A stretch of 15,546 bases of DNA from Holosporaceae bacterium (GTDB lineage Bacteria; Pseudomonadota; Alphaproteobacteria; UBA3830): the NCBI GenBank assembly GCA_031258475.1, contig JAIRMS010000022.1:1-15546 (forward strand). Direction: 5' to 3'. Of this stretch, positions 1-6,781 are shown in pieces. Under the pieces are notes generated by a model. The model made no database searches, was not told the origin of the DNA, and saw only the letters and a program-made list of their open reading frames with translations. The stretch's first letter is position 1. The number at the start of each line of letters is the position of its first letter. The position numbers were made by a program, and so were the translations under genes.

Positions 1-159
1 CGCATCCTGCAGTTGTAATTTCTTGGAGAGGATCACAATCGCTGAAAAACAGAGGCATACAGCTCTAAAACTTTATTCATCCTTGGTTCAAGAGTAGATT
101 GAGTAGATTTTCTTATAGGATAAGGTAGGATATATCAAAGAAGAATAGATACATAAAAA

Positions 160-307
160 GAGCACATATTTCCTTTATTAGATCTCTCAGCCGCAGAGCA
201 ACATCTCCACACAACACTTTGTAGGAATATTTCGTTTTCCACACAAAGTGATACTGCAAGTCCAGTGTCGCGTGGGCACCTTTGGTATACCTTTCTTTGA
301 CATTCAT
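160..307 (-). pseudogene. Truncated IS200/IS605-family transposase (TnpA) N-terminal fragment
   Basis: The first ~49 residues read like the N-terminus of IS200-type Y1 transposases, which move single-stranded DNA copies of the element: KGAHATLDLQYHFVWKTKY, then YKVLCGDVALRLRDLIKEIC. The similarity stops at about base 160. The frame then runs through an unrelated hydrophobic tail (LFMYLFFFDISYLIL) to a stop at 113. The HUH metal-binding motif (usually DHVH) and the catalytic tyrosine helix of the family are absent, and I found no trace of them in bases 1-112. This is therefore a dead 3'-truncated remnant that cannot transpose. Family assignment is by recognition of the conserved N-terminal block and is fairly secure. 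The cause of truncation (deletion or another insertion) is not visible. Confidence 0.8.
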
Positions 308-331
308 ATCTCATCTTACAACTCCTATTAC

Positions 332-358
332 GCTTAAGCAATTCGCACTAAAGTGCAA
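332..358 (-). mobile_element. Probable IS200-type left-end hairpin upstream of the transposase remnant
   Basis: About 35 nt upstream of the transposase fragment start lies a small palindrome. GCAC (345-348) pairs with GTGC (353-356) around a 4-nt loop, and the stem extends outward by a G-T wobble and a T-A pair on the minus strand. It is followed by the 8-bp palindrome GCTTAAGC (332-339). IS200/IS605 elements carry subterminal hairpins at their ends that TnpA recognises, and the position fits. The exact element boundary cannot be placed because only one end survives in the window. Confidence 0.45.
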
Positions 359-472
359 GGTTTATACCCGACCAATGGAAAATTAATACAACATATCCAT
401 GGATTTGAAATCATATCTCAAAAATATTTCAGGTACCGTCGATAAAATCATTTCCTCATTTTTTATCAATGG

Positions 473-500
473 TTGATTAGAAAATGATTTGGTGTATCCT
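473..500 (+). promoter_or_regulatory. Candidate sigma-70 promoter for the cysteine desulfurase gene
   Basis: A TTGATT -35 (473-478) and a TATCCT -10 (495-500) are separated by 16 nt. Each matches consensus at four of six positions. Transcription would begin around 507, giving a very short leader before the ATG at 521. The 9-bp inverted repeat 445-453/482-490 flanks the -35, so the right arm lies in the spacer. Judged by eye only. Confidence 0.3.
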
Positions 501-520
501 AACGTAAAGTTTGGGAAGAT

Positions 521-1717
521 ATGGGTATCAACAATTTTACTGGGAAAGGCCTGTGCACCGTAGGTTGCCTTCTGCTGGTGTCGTGTTCTTCAAACAATCA
601 GATAAAGTTTTTAGATTATGCCGCATCCTCTCCGATCAATGAAAAAGCTCTGGCCGAATTTAACACCGTTAGTCGCATGGACGGAAATTCGTCGGGAATT
701 AATCCCCATGCGAAAAATCTGCTGGAAATTGAAAAAAGATCTGCCGAAGTAATCGCGCGCAAAATTAATGCGAAATCCGACCAAATTGTGTTTACCAGCG
801 GCGCGACGATGTCGAATAACATTGCGATTCTCGGAGTTGCGCGGAATTATCCAAGATGCCACATGATAACAACAAAGATTGAGCACAAAAGCGTTCTGAA
901 TGTGTTCAAATATTTGGAAAGCATGGGTTATAGAATCACATATTTGGACGTTGATCGTTTTGGACGCATAAATCTGCAACAGCTACTAAAAAGCATAGGA
1001 AAAGATACAAAGTTAATATCGATTCAGACGTTTAACAGCGAAATTGGAACCCTACAGGATATGAAATCCATAGGAGAAATCTCAAGAAAACATGGAATAT
1101 TGTTCCATTCGGACGCTGCCCAGGCTTTTTGCAAATATGATATGGACGTTGATGAATCTAATTTCGATTTACTTTCGGTTTCCGGGCATAAAATTGGTGC
1201 GCCCAAGGGAATCGCCGCATTGTACGTAAGAGATGTGGAACAACTACAGCCGATACTTTTTGGCTCCGGCGACAGATTTTTTCCGGGAACCAAGCCGACG
1301 GCTTTAATAGCGGCGTTCGCATCGGCTGTCGAAGATTCCCGATTTGATAGAGAAAAAACAGAGAAGAATTTTCATGCGCTAATTTCAGAGCTTTCCAAAA
1401 TTGACGACGTGTACATTAACTCGGCGGTTCCGTCCCATGTATTGTCGGTTTCCATCGGAGGAGTTTTACTAAAAGATCTCCTGGAGCAGATTAAAGATTA
1501 CTCGTTTTCCAGCGGATGTTCGTGTCTCGGACAGGGGCAATCGAACGTGATATCCGCCATCGATCCCGAAAAAAAATTACCGTCCTGCACCATAAGGATC
1601 AGTTTTTCAGACAAAGTTAGTTCTAGGGATTTGATCGAATTCGCGCAACATCTAAAAAGAACGGTGATTCAATTGCGTAGTGGAAAAAGCGTGGGACTTG
1701 GTTGTCAAGGCTCATGA
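521..1717 (+). CDS. Class V cysteine desulfurase (NifS/IscS-like) with a lipoprotein-like N-terminus
   Basis: A PLP enzyme expected to strip sulfur from cysteine as an enzyme persulfide for Fe-S cluster or thio-cofactor synthesis. Visible family hallmarks are FTSGATMSNN (91-100, phosphate loop), EHKSVL with His122, SDAAQ (197-201; Asp198 and Gln201), SGHK with PLP-lysine Lys224, and SSGCSC with the likely catalytic Cys335. The body matches the family length (~370-400). The first 29 residues are odd: NifS/IscS proteins usually begin almost directly at the L-D-Y/N-A-A motif, here at residue 31, but this one starts MGINNFTGKG, then a hydrophobic run ending in the lipobox L-V-S-C (Cys22). No other ATG lies nearby; GTG 578 is a possible alternative but lacks a ribosome site. 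The normal Glu of GATES is Met97. Which desulfurase system it serves (Isc, Suf or tRNA thiolation) cannot be told; no partner genes adjoin it. Confidence 0.88.
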   Translation: MGINNFTGKGLCTVGCLLLVSCSSNNQIKFLDYAASSPINEKALAEFNTVSRMDGNSSGINPHAKNLLEIEKRSAEVIARKINAKSDQIVFTSGATMSNNIAILGVARNYPRCHMITTKIEHKSVLNVFKYLESMGYRITYLDVDRFGRINLQQLLKSIGKDTKLISIQTFNSEIGTLQDMKSIGEISRKHGILFHSDAAQAFCKYDMDVDESNFDLLSVSGHKIGAPKGIAALYVRDVEQLQPILFGSGDRFFPGTKPTALIAAFASAVEDSRFDREKTEKNFHALISELSKIDDVYINSAVPSHVLSVSIGGVLLKDLLEQIKDYSFSSGCSCLGQGQSNVISAIDPEKKLPSCTIRISFSDKVSSRDLIEFAQHLKRTVIQLRSGKSVGLGCQGS

Positions 1718-1741
1718 TTGGGCTGGCTGGCGGATTCCAAA

Positions 1742-2692
1742 TTAGCTAGTTATTTCCATGTAATCGGGTATGATCCTGCCGATTAGGTTTTTTCGGCCTC
1801 TTATAAAATCCTCGCCGGACATTTTGTTCTTTCCCGAAGGCTGAATTTCGGTTAATTTTAGCGCTCCGGTTTTGCATGTAACGATCATATTTTCGTTTAT
1901 GGTTCCACATTGGACGTCGACGTTTTTATCCACAATCTCGGCATTGAAAATTTTCAGCAAGATATCGTCGATTTCTGTCCAGGCCGCCGGTATCGAAGAA
2001 AAGGCTTTTATGTGTCTTAGGACGTTTTCAGCCGAATCATTCCAATTAATCCTGCAGGAGTTTTTGGATATTTTTTTGGCGTACGTGACTCCATCGGCAG
2101 GCTGTTTTCTGGATTGAGGAATGCTGTAATCAAGATTGTTTAAAGTCTCAAGAATCATAGCCGCTCCCAGGTCTCCAAGCTGGTCGGCCAATTCTCCATG
2201 GGAAGTTCGCGGAGAAATATCCACGGACTTCTGGGAAATAATATCTCCAGTATCTACTCCATCGTCCATTTTCATGATAGTAATGCCGGTTTTTTGATCT
2301 CCGGCCAGTATGGCCGACTGTATCGGAGCTGCTCCGCGCCATCTGGGAAGCAACGAGGCATGAATATTTATAAATCCCGCTGGCGGAATATTCAGTAATT
2401 CTTTCGGAATTATCAGACCATAGGACGAAACCACGGCCACGTCCGGATTTAGCGACCGAAACAACTCGACCTCTCCGGCGGATTTAAAACTTCGAGGACA
2501 ATAAACCGGAAGTTTTTTTTCCTCTGCGAATTTATGAACGATGGATTTCTGAATTTTATAGCTTCGCCCGGCTGGTTTGGGGGCCTGGGTATAAACGCCG
2601 ACAATGGGGAATTTTGCTTCGTAGAGGGCAATCAGAGCTTTCAGTGAAAAATCAGAGGTCCCCATAAAAACTATGGATTTATTCTCCTCCAT
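1742..2692 (-). CDS. fmt: Methionyl-tRNA formyltransferase
   Basis: Transfers a formyl group from 10-formyl-tetrahydrofolate to Met-tRNA(fMet) for translation initiation in the cytoplasm. With the start at 2692 the protein has 316 residues, matching the family (~315). It begins MEENKSIVFMGTSDF, the usual Rossmann opening. The folate-binding block NIHASLLPRWRGAAPI carries catalytic Asn109 and His111, and the DDGVDTGDI block carries Asp147, the third member of the triad. The C-terminal part resembles the tRNA-binding OB-like domain. The open frame extends upstream to 2836, but that part overlaps def and shows no family similarity, so the internal ATG is preferred. The start lies inside the last codons of def (14-nt overlap), so the two are translationally coupled. 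The def-fmt pair is a classic arrangement linking formylation with deformylation. Confidence 0.96.
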   Translation of the reverse strand: MEENKSIVFMGTSDFSLKALIALYEAKFPIVGVYTQAPKPAGRSYKIQKSIVHKFAEEKKLPVYCPRSFKSAGEVELFRSLNPDVAVVSSYGLIIPKELLNIPPAGFINIHASLLPRWRGAAPIQSAILAGDQKTGITIMKMDDGVDTGDIISQKSVDISPRTSHGELADQLGDLGAAMILETLNNLDYSIPQSRKQPADGVTYAKKISKNSCRINWNDSAENVLRHIKAFSSIPAAWTEIDDILLKIFNAEIVDKNVDVQCGTINENMIVTCKTGALKLTEIQPSGKNKMSGEDFIRGRKNLIGRIIPDYMEITS

Positions 2693-3191
2693 CTTCTGGC
2701 TTCTCTTCCTGTAATTTATAAAATTCTTTAATAGCGCGTGATCTTTTGAATTTACTAAGCCGATCGATGTATAGCACGCCGTCCAAATGATCCAGTTCGT
2801 GTTGCAGACAACAGGATAAAAATCCAGTCGCTTCAATTTGTTTTTCTTTGAAATTTTCGTCTAAATACTCCACGGTAACAGATGCATGACGGAAAACCAT
2901 TTCTCTTAGAATAGGAAGAGACAAACATCCCTCATTTGATTCGACCATTTCCTCGGATTTCCGGGTTATTTTAGGATTGATTAATTTATACAAATGTGGA
3001 GGCTCCTCTCGGATATCGATCACGACTATTCTTTTCAAAATACCGACCTGCGGAGCTGCAAGTCCCGCGCCCTCCCATTCATATAATTTTTTAGACATTT
3101 CATCGAGAATTTCTGAAACCCCCGAGGCTCCTACTTCAACCTCTGCGCATTTTTGTGACAAAATTGGATTGGGATATTTTATGAGCTCCAT
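2679..3191 (-). CDS. def: Peptide deformylase
   Basis: Metal-dependent hydrolase that removes the N-formyl group from nascent proteins. From the ATG at 3191 it has 170 residues, the family norm. All three signature motifs are present: GAGLAAPQVG (41-50), EGCLSLP (87-93, metal ligand Cys89) and HELDH (131-135, ligands His131 and His135, catalytic Glu132). This start is chosen because MELIKYPNP matches the usual N-terminus and a strong GGAGG (3200-3204) sits 8 nt upstream. The frame stays open a further 195 nt upstream, but no ATG there has a ribosome site and the extension is not deformylase-like; it includes a possible P-loop gene remnant described separately. Overlaps fmt downstream. Confidence 0.96.
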   Translation of the reverse strand: MELIKYPNPILSQKCAEVEVGASGVSEILDEMSKKLYEWEGAGLAAPQVGILKRIVVIDIREEPPHLYKLINPKITRKSEEMVESNEGCLSLPILREMVFRHASVTVEYLDENFKEKQIEATGFLSCCLQHELDHLDGVLYIDRLSKFKRSRAIKEFYKLQEEKPEDGGE

Positions 3192-3343
3192 CTCTCGTAC
3201 CTCCGACATGTGACAAGCCGTTAAGAAAAAACCGATCGCCAGTCCTTTACTGCAGCTGGAGGAAGCCTTGCTGCTTTTCCCTTTTCCACTAGCAACTAAG
3301 ATCTTTTTCACTACTATTTTTTTCCCGTGTTTTTCGCTTAACC
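3192..3343 (-). pseudogene. Gap between smpB and def; possible decayed Mrp/ApbC-type P-loop ATPase fragment
   Basis: This 152-nt stretch between smpB and def is in frame with def. From a GTG at 3311 it reads VKKILVASGKGKSSKASSS, then KGLAIGFF. Mrp/ApbC (Fe-S cluster carrier) ATPases contain a deviant Walker A normally reading K-K-I-x-x-V-A-S-G-K-G-G-V-G-K-S-T. The first ten positions match closely, but the glycines and valine of the P-loop are missing, and nothing recognisable follows. It could be a decayed gene relic or chance similarity in low-complexity lysine/serine codons. No good ribosome site precedes the GTG. Confidence 0.25.
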
Positions 3344-3805
3344 CTATTGACGATTTTTTAGGATTCTCAATTTTTCCCGATTCCACTCTCGTTCTTTAAT
3401 GGTCTCGCGTTTATCTATATTCTTTTTTCCTTTTCCAACTCCGAGAGAAATCTTCACAAATCCTTTTTCATTAAAATATATACTAATGGGAACGAGCGTA
3501 AAACCTCCTTTTTTTAGCTGACCGATCAATTTTAGAATCTGTCTTTTTTTAAGAAGAAGTTTTCGTGTTCTCTTTGGATCATGATTGCCGCGGTTTGCAA
3601 GCGCGTATTCCGGAATATGCATTTGATAAAGAAAAACTTCGCAGTCTTTTGATAGTCCTGCATAGGCATCGGCCAGGTTAATTTTATGCATTCGAAGAGA
3701 CTTCACTTCGCTGCCACGCAAAACAATTCCGGCTTCTATTTTCTCCAGAATTTCATAATCATAATTGGCGCGGCGATTGTAGCCGACTTCTTTGTACGCT
3801 GCCAT
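3344..3805 (-). CDS. smpB: SsrA-binding protein SmpB
   Basis: Binds tmRNA and delivers it to stalled ribosomes for trans-translation. The 153-residue protein shows the standard SmpB layout. The N-terminal part is NRRANYDYEILEKIEAGIVL followed by the GSEVKSLR block of the OB-like core. The middle has the HIPEYALANRGNHDPKRTRKLLL-type tRNA-mimicry segment. A lysine/arginine-rich C-terminal tail (KGKKNIDKRETIKEREW, then RILKNRQ) normally folds into the ribosomal decoding centre. The ATG at 3805 is preferred over TTG at 3808 because GGAG (3814-3817) sits 8 nt upstream. The start overlaps the dapA stop by one base (TGATG), so it is coupled to dapA, a pairing common in alphaproteobacteria. The tmRNA gene itself is not in the window. 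Confidence 0.96.
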   Translation of the reverse strand: MAAYKEVGYNRRANYDYEILEKIEAGIVLRGSEVKSLRMHKINLADAYAGLSKDCEVFLYQMHIPEYALANRGNHDPKRTRKLLLKKRQILKLIGQLKKGGFTLVPISIYFNEKGFVKISLGVGKGKKNIDKRETIKEREWNREKLRILKNRQ

Positions 3806-4674
3806 CAAATGAGCTCCAATCTACACATTAGATCATCTATTTTGGTTTGCAGCTCCACGCCTATGGGAAGCAATGGTCTGCGCAATTCGTTTGATATAAT
3901 CCCTAGCCTACTCAAAGCGTATTTGGTCGGAGCGGGACTTGGTTCTGCGAACATGAGCTCGTGCAACGGAGCCAGAGAATCCCTCAAAACCCCGAATTCT
4001 TCGAGATTATTCTGCATAAAAGCATTGTACATTTTTACACATAGGATCGGAGCTACGTTGGCGCTTACGGAAATTACTCCGCGCGCTCCCATGGCCAGCG
4101 CTCCGCAGGCCACGTCGTCGTTTCCTATCAAAAAAGAAAAATCTTCTTTGACCTCCGAACGCCACAGGGAAAATCTTGATAGATCTGGCGCGCATTCTTT
4201 AACTGCAACAATATTTTTCAGGTCACAAAGTTTTCTGAAAGTATCGAAATTTATATTAACTCCAACTCTGCCGGGATTGTTGTATAAAATTATTCCGCGG
4301 GAAGTAGCATCGCTTAATTTTTCGAAATGATAATATATTTGCTGCGGCGACGGTTTTACATAGAATGGGCAAATACAAAGAAAATTTTCCACATATTTTT
4401 CTGTTTGTTTGATAAGCTCCACGCAATCGTCGGTCGTCGAGCTGATTACTCCGCCAATTAATCTGATCCTTCCATTGTTAATCGAGGATGCTATTCCCAT
4501 CAATTCAGTTTTTTCCTGCATCGATAGAGACAATGATTCTCCGGTGGAGCCGCAGACGACTATTCCGGAAACTCCGGAGTTCACCATATGATCGATGTAT
4601 TTTTCGAAGGCTGCAACGTCAATTTTTCCATTTTTAAATGGAGTCACGACAGCGACCATATAACCACCAAGCAT
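3805..4674 (-). CDS. dapA: 4-hydroxy-tetrahydrodipicolinate synthase (dihydrodipicolinate synthase)
   Basis: Condenses pyruvate with aspartate semialdehyde, the first committed step of the diaminopimelate/lysine pathway that feeds peptidoglycan. The 289-residue (beta/alpha)8 barrel shows the Schiff-base lysine Lys159 in VAVKE, Tyr131 and Arg136 in YNNPGRVG, and Tyr105 in PFYVKPSP. The carboxylate-binding motif reads GSTGES (42-47), with Ser43 where most DapA enzymes have the first Thr of GTTGES; GSTGE is more usual in N-acetylneuraminate lyases. Arg136, which binds the aspartate-semialdehyde carboxylate in DapA, argues for dapA. The start MLGGYMVAVVTPF aligns with known N-termini and AAGGAA (4682-4687) lies 7 nt upstream. 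A 69-nt gap separates it from the metallopeptidase-like gene; no clear promoter or terminator was seen in the gap. Confidence 0.92.
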   Translation of the reverse strand: MLGGYMVAVVTPFKNGKIDVAAFEKYIDHMVNSGVSGIVVCGSTGESLSLSMQEKTELMGIASSINNGRIRLIGGVISSTTDDCVELIKQTEKYVENFLCICPFYVKPSPQQIYYHFEKLSDATSRGIILYNNPGRVGVNINFDTFRKLCDLKNIVAVKECAPDLSRFSLWRSEVKEDFSFLIGNDDVACGALAMGARGVISVSANVAPILCVKMYNAFMQNNLEEFGVLRDSLAPLHELMFAEPSPAPTKYALSRLGIISNELRRPLLPIGVELQTKIDDLMCRLELI

Positions 4675-4743
4675 TCAAACATTCCTTCCAAAAAATAAGG
4701 CATTTGGAATCTATCACTTTTTTGATTTCTCGTCGATTAAAAT

Positions 4744-5835
4744 TCAATCTGGAAAGCCTAGGTCGGAGCAACGGAATTCGCCTATGCCGAATTGCGGCAT
4801 GTTAGGGCGAGTCATGAAAAATTTCATCAGAGCAGAATCGCGAAAGTTAAGGATAAATTGCCGTTCGTCTGGAACATGGCGTTGGAACGCCGCGTGACAA
4901 CTTCTGATATATTGAAATTGCTCGTAGGAATACGTCGCCTCGCAAAGAGTATCCACGACCAACTCGCCGCCATGCTCTTTCAGACCGAATATGGTGTAGT
5001 ATTCTTCGTCGTTGGAGAAATATTCGGCGACTTTTTCTCCGTATCTTGCAAAAACGGCTGTCGGCAGATAGTCGCGCAGGCGTCTCCTGATGCAATCCTT
5101 CGAGTGGCTGCGTCTTTCGCTTTCCGCATTATCGCAAATTTTGTGATACCAGTGCAGCATTTCGTGAAAAATCGTCGTGCCGACCAATATTTTATGTTTT
5201 GTGCAATCTATGGCGGACAGGACAGTTTGATTCATGGTTCTAAGATTCAGAATGTGATGTAAAGTAGTGCAGGACGAATGATTGGCCGATCCTTTGGTAA
5301 ATAAAAATATGGCCCTCTGCGGCCTGTATCGCAGAGTTTTGTATTTCGCCAAAAACGAACGCAACAGCTGGCAAAAAGAAGGAGAGTAGGTCATGACGTA
5401 CAAAAGTTCCTCGAGATCGCGCTTTCTCACCTCTTCAACCTGGGCGGATTCTATTAGCAATCCTTGGGTTTTGCTTGTTAGTTTCAGGATTACGCCGTCG
5501 TTGGTCGGCACGAAATCTTCCACCAGATCTATACATGTTTCTATGAAATTATGGATAAGCGTTTTCCTGTTCTGCTCCAAGGTTTTCGATGGATCCCAGG
5601 TGTTTCTGCGATAATACCCCGCCTCCTTTTCGTTTAAGGAGGAGAATTCTCTTATTGTCAGCGGGAGAATATAATCCTCCAAAGGAGAGGGATCTATTTC
5701 ATATTCACATGATTCATAGGTTTTTTCGTCGCTATGCGAGGTCTGAGAAACAACAGTGAGATTATGCCGTCGTTCTGGGATAAATATACAGAGAACCATC
5801 GAAAAAAGGACAAGGAATGTGATAAATTGTTGCAT
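4744..5835 (-). CDS. Putative exported zinc metallopeptidase (HExxH; possibly NleD/M91-like)
   Basis: A 363-residue protein I do not recognise as a named gene. Residues 4-19 are a hydrophobic segment ending before a basic stretch (PERRHN), consistent with a signal peptide or membrane anchor. The central TTIFHEMLHWYHKI carries a zinc-binding HExxH at 224-228. About 50 residues on comes NDEEYYTIFG (275-284), then an acidic stretch with Glu299. An HExxH followed by E-E-x-x-T-x-x-G resembles the M91/NleD effector peptidases, but that link is by eye and tentative. Ten cysteines lie outside the leader (43, 101, 155, 189, 211, 234, 248, 298, 313, 356), suggesting disulfides in an extracytoplasmic protein. 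The N-terminal ~150 residues have no recognised domain. Its ribosome site is weak (AAAGAG abutting the ATG). It follows the SPOR-like gene by 26 nt, so the two are probably co-transcribed. Confidence 0.7.
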   Translation of the reverse strand: MQQFITFLVLFSMVLCIFIPERRHNLTVVSQTSHSDEKTYESCEYEIDPSPLEDYILPLTIREFSSLNEKEAGYYRRNTWDPSKTLEQNRKTLIHNFIETCIDLVEDFVPTNDGVILKLTSKTQGLLIESAQVEEVRKRDLEELLYVMTYSPSFCQLLRSFLAKYKTLRYRPQRAIFLFTKGSANHSSCTTLHHILNLRTMNQTVLSAIDCTKHKILVGTTIFHEMLHWYHKICDNAESERRSHSKDCIRRRLRDYLPTAVFARYGEKVAEYFSNDEEYYTIFGLKEHGGELVVDTLCEATYSYEQFQYIRSCHAAFQRHVPDERQFILNFRDSALMKFFMTRPNMPQFGIGEFRCSDLGFPD

Positions 5836-5861
5836 CTCTTTACGATGACTAAATTAAATTT

Positions 5862-6671
5862 CTACTGCATAACATGTTGCAATGGCACCACTCCTTGCGG
5901 TTGAATGTTATAAAGCGGAGGAAGTTGCGTTTCTGGAATATCTTTTTCTGAGTTTTCCGGAGGTCCCGAATCATCGTTTACGGCGTCGTACAGGGTTTCC
6001 TCGATTGATTCGTTGGATATATTCACCAGTCTTGCTTCGGAAAAATCATGTTTGCGCAGCCATTTAAGTAATTTTTTTGCGTTCTTCTCTTTTTTAAAGG
6101 GGCCGCAAAATATGAAAGATTCGCCGTCCCCCGTTCTTGATTGTTCTAAATGTGCTCTGTATCCTTTTCCAACGAGAAGCTTTTGAATTTCCAACGCAAT
6201 TTTGTTCTTGAAATATCCGATGAAAACTATTCTTTTGCCGTGAAGACTGTCGGGGTTTAGCGGAACAGGCGTATGAATTCTCTCCAAAGTTTTTTGGGGG
6301 GAACAGTCGTCATTTACCGCATGACCAGCGGCTATTTCCCTTAGTAGAGAGTCGATAGACACTTTAGCCGATTCGTCCGTTGTTGGAGAATTTCTCCTAT
6401 CGATTGCATCTGAGATGGAAGAATTGGCTGTCTCTGCAGCGGAAGCTAGTATCGCCATGACTTTTTCAGACATGGTTGCAGATTCATTATCGATAACCGC
6501 TTCCACATCGTCCAGGGAAATTCCTTTCTCCGAACTGGCGGCAGTCCCTTCTTTATTTGCAGTGGACAGCGTTGGAAACACGGTCGTTCCGGTGAAGAAT
6601 CCGGCACAAAAGAATAACCCGCCGAGAGTTATCAGAACTATAATTCCTAGTATCGCAACGACTTTATTCAC
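5862..6671 (-). CDS. Membrane-anchored SPOR-domain-like protein
   Basis: A 269-residue protein with a single N-terminal transmembrane segment (about 5-26). A long serine/threonine/acid-rich, probably disordered periplasmic linker follows (30-140), then a compact region at about 147-217. That region reads RIVFIGYFKNKIALEIQKLL, then GESFIFCGPFKKEKNAKKLL. The pattern (an opening strand ending G-x-F, helix, then a strand ending GPF, helix with A) matches SPOR domains, which bind glycan strands stripped of stem peptides at division sites. The tail (225-269) is proline/glutamine-rich. The start is GTG at 6671, with AGGG about 7 nt upstream. It is divergent from glmU and immediately upstream of the metallopeptidase-like gene. 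The SPOR call is by pattern and moderate; the anchor is clear. Confidence 0.6.
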   Translation of the reverse strand: MNKVVAILGIIVLITLGGLFFCAGFFTGTTVFPTLSTANKEGTAASSEKGISLDDVEAVIDNESATMSEKVMAILASAAETANSSISDAIDRRNSPTTDESAKVSIDSLLREIAAGHAVNDDCSPQKTLERIHTPVPLNPDSLHGKRIVFIGYFKNKIALEIQKLLVGKGYRAHLEQSRTGDGESFIFCGPFKKEKNAKKLLKWLRKHDFSEARLVNISNESIEETLYDAVNDDSGPPENSEKDIPETQLPPLYNIQPQGVVPLQHVMQ

Positions 6672-6703
6672 AATATTTGCCCTATAAACTGCCGCAATTT
6701 TCT

Positions 6704-6709
6704 ATTATA
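6704..6709 (-). promoter_or_regulatory. Candidate -10 element for the leftward SPOR/metallopeptidase genes
   Basis: A perfect TATAAT on the minus strand lies about 33 nt upstream of the GTG start at 6671, in the 110-nt gap between the divergent genes. No good -35 sits at 16-18 nt upstream, so activity would depend on other contacts or an activator. For the rightward glmU cluster the best pair I can find is weak (TTGCTT 6710-6715, 17 nt, TATCAG 6733-6738). Confidence 0.3.
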
Positions 6710-6781
6710 TTGCTTCTGTGTTGTTATAAGCGTATCAGGAAAAAGTTTATATATGGTAAATTTTTACATGTGGAGAACAGG

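Larger units (their letters stand above)
308..520. other. Intergenic region between IS remnant and cysteine desulfurase gene
   Basis: This AT-rich non-coding stretch holds the IS end hairpin (332-358), two short AT-rich inverted repeats and a plausible promoter for the downstream gene. The repeats are a 9-bp one, AAATCATTT at 445-453 with AAATGATTT at 482-490, and a 7-bp one, GATAAAA at 441-447 with TTTTATC at 461-467. I see no gene in it. Confidence 0.5.

Noticed and set aside
2..97. A 31-codon open frame on the plus strand running off the left edge, possibly a gene tail
   Set aside because: It ends with a stop at 95-97, but there is no recognisable similarity and it is too short to support.
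441..490. AT-rich inverted repeats upstream of the cysteine desulfurase as an operator
   Set aside because: Arms of 7 and 9 nearly pure A/T bases are expected by chance in such sequence; listed only as part of the intergenic description.
2693..2836. Upstream extension of the fmt reading frame (about 48 residues)
   Set aside because: It lies inside def on the same strand in another frame and has no formyltransferase similarity; the family start MEENKSIVFMGT at 2692 gives a normal-length protein.
3686..4330. A 214-codon open frame on the plus strand
   Set aside because: It is antisense to smpB and dapA, has no recognisable domain, and the minus-strand genes there are secure.
4792..5262. A 156-codon open frame on the plus strand
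   Set aside because: Antisense to the metallopeptidase-like gene, which has a clear leader and HExxH; the antisense frame shows no motif.
6677..6781. N-terminal extension of glmU
   Set aside because: The extension is unrelated to the family, while the ATG at 6782 has GGAG at a good distance and the standard N-terminus.
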